Shown: piece by piece, positions 5,767 through 7,472 of the stretch
How the letters are laid out: every line of letters begins with the position of its first letter
Numbering within the stretch: position 1 is the stretch's first letter
Assembly: GCA_025964065.1 (NCBI GenBank)
Contig: JAOPZO010000145.1
Span: 1-7,472, forward strand
Reading direction: 5' to 3'
Source of the DNA: Solirubrobacterales bacterium
GTDB taxonomy: Bacteria; Actinomycetota; Thermoleophilia; Solirubrobacterales; Solirubrobacteraceae
Length of the DNA stretch: 7,472 nt
Made by a program: the position numbers and the translations under genes
Notes under the pieces: generated by a model
Seen by the model: only the letters and a program-made list of their open reading frames with translations
Databases searched by the model: none
What the model was told of the DNA's origin: nothing

Positions 5767-6608
5767 CCGAGCTCCTCCAGCGGGACGGGTGCGGCGTGCG
5801 AGCGCGTGGCGAGCATCCCGTCCAGGAGCTGCAGCGCCTCGCGGCGGCCGGCGTTCGCGGCCTGCTCGAACGGCGTCCAGGTCTGGGTGAAGTCGAGGCG
5901 GGCGAAGAGGTCGCGGTAGCCCCGGAGCTCGGCGGGGCTGAGCGGGATGCCGCGGACGAACGCCTTGTGGGCGGAGAGGGTCAGGGCGCGGCGCTCGTCC
6001 TCGGGGTCGAGCTCGAACTTCAGCGCGTCGCCGCAGAAGAGGATCCCGCGGGGGGCGTCGTGCAGGACGGCGTGGCCCGCGAAGTGGCCGCCCGAGTGGT
6101 GGAGGGTGAGCCCGTCGCCGAGCTCCAGGCGGTCGTCCCACGGCCAGGTGACCCGGAGCGCCGAGCTCCACTGCAGGTCGCCCGGGTGGAGCGCGACCTC
6201 GCAGTCGAAGGTGTCCTGCAGCAGGTGGAGCGCGCCGTAGCTGTGGGGGTGGCTCGCGGCGGCGACCCGCAGGCGCCCGATGCGCTCGAGCGCCTCCGCG
6301 CTCGGCACCGCGCAGCACTCGAAGGCGACGTCCCCGACGACGTAGCCCATCGGGCCGATGCCGGGCGCGGGATCGTTGCGCAGGCGGAGGATCCCCGGCT
6401 CGGGCTCGTCGAGGACGCACGGGTACTTCGCGCGCGCCTCCTCGAGCGTGAGAAAGCTCCAGCCGTCCTGCGGGAGGACGTGGCGGGCGTCGATACAGAG
6501 CGGGCAGGCGGGCGGGCGCTCGAACCAGCGCTGCCAGGAGCCGCAGTTCTCGCAGAGCCACGCGGGGATGTCGAGCGCACCGGCGAACGGGAGGGGGCCC
6601 GGGCTCAC
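5763..6608 (-). CDS. Metallo-beta-lactamase-fold hydrolase with N-terminal zinc ribbon
   Basis: The 281-residue protein has two parts. Residues 15-50 form a rubredoxin-like zinc ribbon: C19-x2-C22 and C35-x2-C38, with W17 and W25 nearby. From about 65 on there is a metallo-beta-lactamase fold. The usual HxHxDH metal motif is reduced to S-H-P-H-S-Y-G, with H120 and H122 but no following D-H. G-G-H-F (173-176) gives H175 and F-C-G-D-A (191-195) gives D194, both in the usual order. R-G-I-P-L-S (219-224) follows H214. I know of MBL-fold proteins with a Cys4 ribbon plus an S-H-P-H motif and place this one there, but their substrates are not established as far as I know. The missing Asp/His suggests one metal or altered chemistry. 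The GTG start (6608-6606) overlaps the oxidoreductase stop as GTGA, with GAGG seven bases before it. The stop overlaps the YcaO start, making the two a likely functional pair. Confidence 0.82.
   Translation of the reverse strand: MSPGPLPFAGALDIPAWLCENCGSWQRWFERPPACPLCIDARHVLPQDGWSFLTLEEARAKYPCVLDEPEPGILRLRNDPAPGIGPMGYVVGDVAFECCAVPSAEALERIGRLRVAAASHPHSYGALHLLQDTFDCEVALHPGDLQWSSALRVTWPWDDRLELGDGLTLHHSGGHFAGHAVLHDAPRGILFCGDALKFELDPEDERRALTLSAHKAFVRGIPLSPAELRGYRDLFARLDFTQTWTPFEQAANAGRREALQLLDGMLATRSHAAPVPLEELG
5772..5778 (-). promoter_or_regulatory. Ribosome binding site of the YcaO gene
   Basis: GGAGGAG on the minus strand lies five bases before the GTG at 5766-5764, inside the end of the hydrolase gene. 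It is the strongest Shine-Dalgarno in the operon and decides the YcaO start. It implies that the YcaO protein is translated efficiently on its own signal as well as by coupling. Confidence 0.75.
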
Positions 6609-7472
6609 GACACGGCCTCGTGCGCGCCGAGGTGTCCCGGGCGGGCCGGGGCGGCGCACGGGCGAGGACTCGCCCTCGCCGCGGCCTCGATCGCGGCCAT
6701 GACGGCGAGGTCGCGGGCGACGGGCCACGGCCACGGCGCTTCGCCCGCGACGACGCGCTCGAACGCCGCGAGCTGGAGCGCGAACGGGTCGCCCCCGAGG
6801 TCGAACGGAACGTCCTGGGGGACGCCGTCGGCGGCCGGGACCAGCGTGAGCTTCCCGCCCGGCGTCTGGCCCATGGTGTTCTCCGCGACGGCCATGCCCG
6901 CGGTGCCGAGGAGCTCGAGGCGGCGGCGCGGCAGCGTGTCCGGGCAGGCGTAGGAGACCTGGAGGGTGAGGAGCACGTCGCCGCCGTAGCGGGCGAGGAG
7001 GATCGCGCCCTCCTCGACGGAGCCGCTGCCCTGCGCCATCGCGGCGACCTCCTCGAGGTCTTCGTCGAGGAGCGTGGCGACGAGGTCGAGGCCGTGGGGC
7101 GCGAGGTCGAAGAGCGCGCCGCCCCCGGCCTGCTCCCGGTCCCAGTGCCAGTCGCCTTCGCCCCACCAGGCGGGGGCGGTGCAGGCGTAGTGGATGCGCG
7201 CTTGGCGGACCGTGCCGAGCGCGCCCCCGGCCACGAGCTCGCGCAGGCGCGTGTGCGCGGGGTGCCAGCGCTGGTTGTGGGCGGTCGCGTACGGGACGCC
7301 GGCGCGGGCGCAGGCGTCGACCATGGCGGCGGCGTCCGCGTGGCTCGTGGCCATCGGCTTCTCGCAGAGGACGGGGAGCCCGGCCGCGGCGCAGGCCTCG
7401 GCGAGCGGGCGGTGCGTGTGGTTGGGCGTGGCGAGGTACACGGCGTCGATCGGCGCGCGGAGGAGCGCCTCG
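6605..7472 (-). CDS. Gfo/Idh/MocA-family NAD(P)-dependent oxidoreductase (5' end cut off)
   Basis: The 288 visible residues continue in frame through the right edge, so the start and the dinucleotide-binding GxGxxG strand lie outside the window. The visible part opens with the end of the Rossmann domain: V-Y-L-A-T-P-N-H-T-H at 11-20, then C-E-K-P-M at 36-40 with the family's catalytic Lys38. The C-terminal alpha/beta domain follows, with N-Q-R-W-H-P, the segment G-G-G-A-L-F-D-L-A-P-H-G-L-D with its conserved His, and a closing helix. This family oxidises or reduces hydroxyl/keto groups of sugars, inositols and sugar nucleotides. About 60 residues should be missing, judged from the usual length of 330-390. 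It is the first visible gene of the operon and its stop overlaps the hydrolase GTG. The family assignment is firm and the substrate is unknown. A methionine codon internal to the visible part is not the real start, because EALLRAPIDAV upstream of the T-P-N-H motif is good family sequence. Confidence 0.88.
   Translation of the reverse strand, partial: EALLRAPIDAVYLATPNHTHRPLAEACAAAGLPVLCEKPMATSHADAAAMVDACARAGVPYATAHNQRWHPAHTRLRELVAGGALGTVRQARIHYACTAPAWWGEGDWHWDREQAGGGALFDLAPHGLDLVATLLDEDLEEVAAMAQGSGSVEEGAILLARYGGDVLLTLQVSYACPDTLPRRRLELLGTAGMAVAENTMGQTPGGKLTLVPAADGVPQDVPFDLGGDPFALQLAAFERVVAGEAPWPWPVARDLAVMAAIEAAARASPRPCAAPARPGHLGAHEAVS

Larger units (their letters stand above)
1751..7472 (-). 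other. Six-gene operon centred on a YcaO protein
   Basis: Six same-strand genes follow each other with overlaps of 4 nt (GTGA at 6605-6608, GTGA at 5763-5766, ATGA at 3591-3594, GTGA at 2419-2422) and one 10-nt gap (4422-4431). Such spacing means one message and coupled translation. No internal promoter is needed and none is evident. The order is dehydrogenase, zinc-ribbon hydrolase, YcaO, isomerase, glycosyltransferase, deacetylase. The beginning of the operon is off the right edge and the probable end is at 1751, followed by a short hairpin. Confidence 0.85.

Noticed and set aside
4435..5919. Plus-strand open frame of 494 codons opposite the YcaO gene.
   Set aside because: It mirrors the YcaO and hydrolase codons, has low-complexity Ala/Val/Arg/Glu composition, and lacks a domain or a start signal.
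4432..6561. A 709-codon minus-strand frame that would fuse extra sequence to the N-terminus of the YcaO protein.
   Set aside because: The first 265 or so codons overlap the hydrolase gene in another frame and read as Arg/Pro-rich noise. The YcaO-like sequence begins at the GTG at 5766, which has a strong Shine-Dalgarno.
5796..6953. Plus-strand open frame of 385 codons opposite the hydrolase and oxidoreductase genes.
   Set aside because: It is a shadow of the GC-biased minus-strand codons, with no motif and no ribosome binding site.

Overview
The window is very GC-rich (by eye above 70%) and gene-dense. All eight genes I can support lie on the minus strand, with codons ending strongly in G or C, GTG starts and four-base stop/start overlaps. 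This fits a high-GC actinobacterium. The mix of protein families, including a secreted clan-A glycosidase-like protein of a sort common in soil Thermoleophilia/Solirubrobacterales, makes that class my best guess, but this is inference and I see no taxonomic marker gene.

Layout in transcription order, from the right edge leftwards. Positions 7472 to 1751 hold six tightly packed genes that look like one operon: (1) the 3' part of a Gfo/Idh/MocA NAD(P)-dependent oxidoreductase, whose start lies outside the window; (2) a metallo-beta-lactamase-fold hydrolase with an N-terminal four-cysteine zinc ribbon; (3) a YcaO-domain protein; (4) a TIM-barrel sugar phosphate isomerase/epimerase; (5) a GT4 (GT-B) glycosyltransferase; (6) a PIG-L/LmbE-type zinc deacetylase. 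Four of the five junctions are 4-nt overlaps (GTGA or ATGA) and the fifth is a 10-nt gap carrying a Shine-Dalgarno sequence. After a 57-nt gap comes a secreted clan-A glycoside-hydrolase-like protein (1693 to 734), possibly with its own promoter. After a further 197-nt gap comes a four-helix DUF4383 membrane protein (536 to the left edge), which is cut by the window end.

How the genes may work together (inference): YcaO enzymes use ATP to activate amide bonds and usually make azolines, amidines or thioamides in peptides. Here the YcaO sits among sugar enzymes: a dehydrogenase and an isomerase for sugar- or cyclitol-like rings, a glycosyltransferase, and an N-acetyl-sugar deacetylase-like enzyme. 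The transferase plus deacetylase order recalls MshA/MshB logic in mycothiol synthesis. No E1-like/ocin-ThiF partner, azoline dehydrogenase, TfuA, peptidase, transporter or precursor-peptide gene is visible. The operon is therefore a candidate for an undescribed pathway to a small, glycosylated, YcaO-modified metabolite. The upstream part of the operon, outside this window, is needed to judge it.

The plus strand contains long open frames throughout, but these are by-products of the GC-rich codon bias and none is supported. I see no tRNA, rRNA, CRISPR array, insertion sequence or phage feature.
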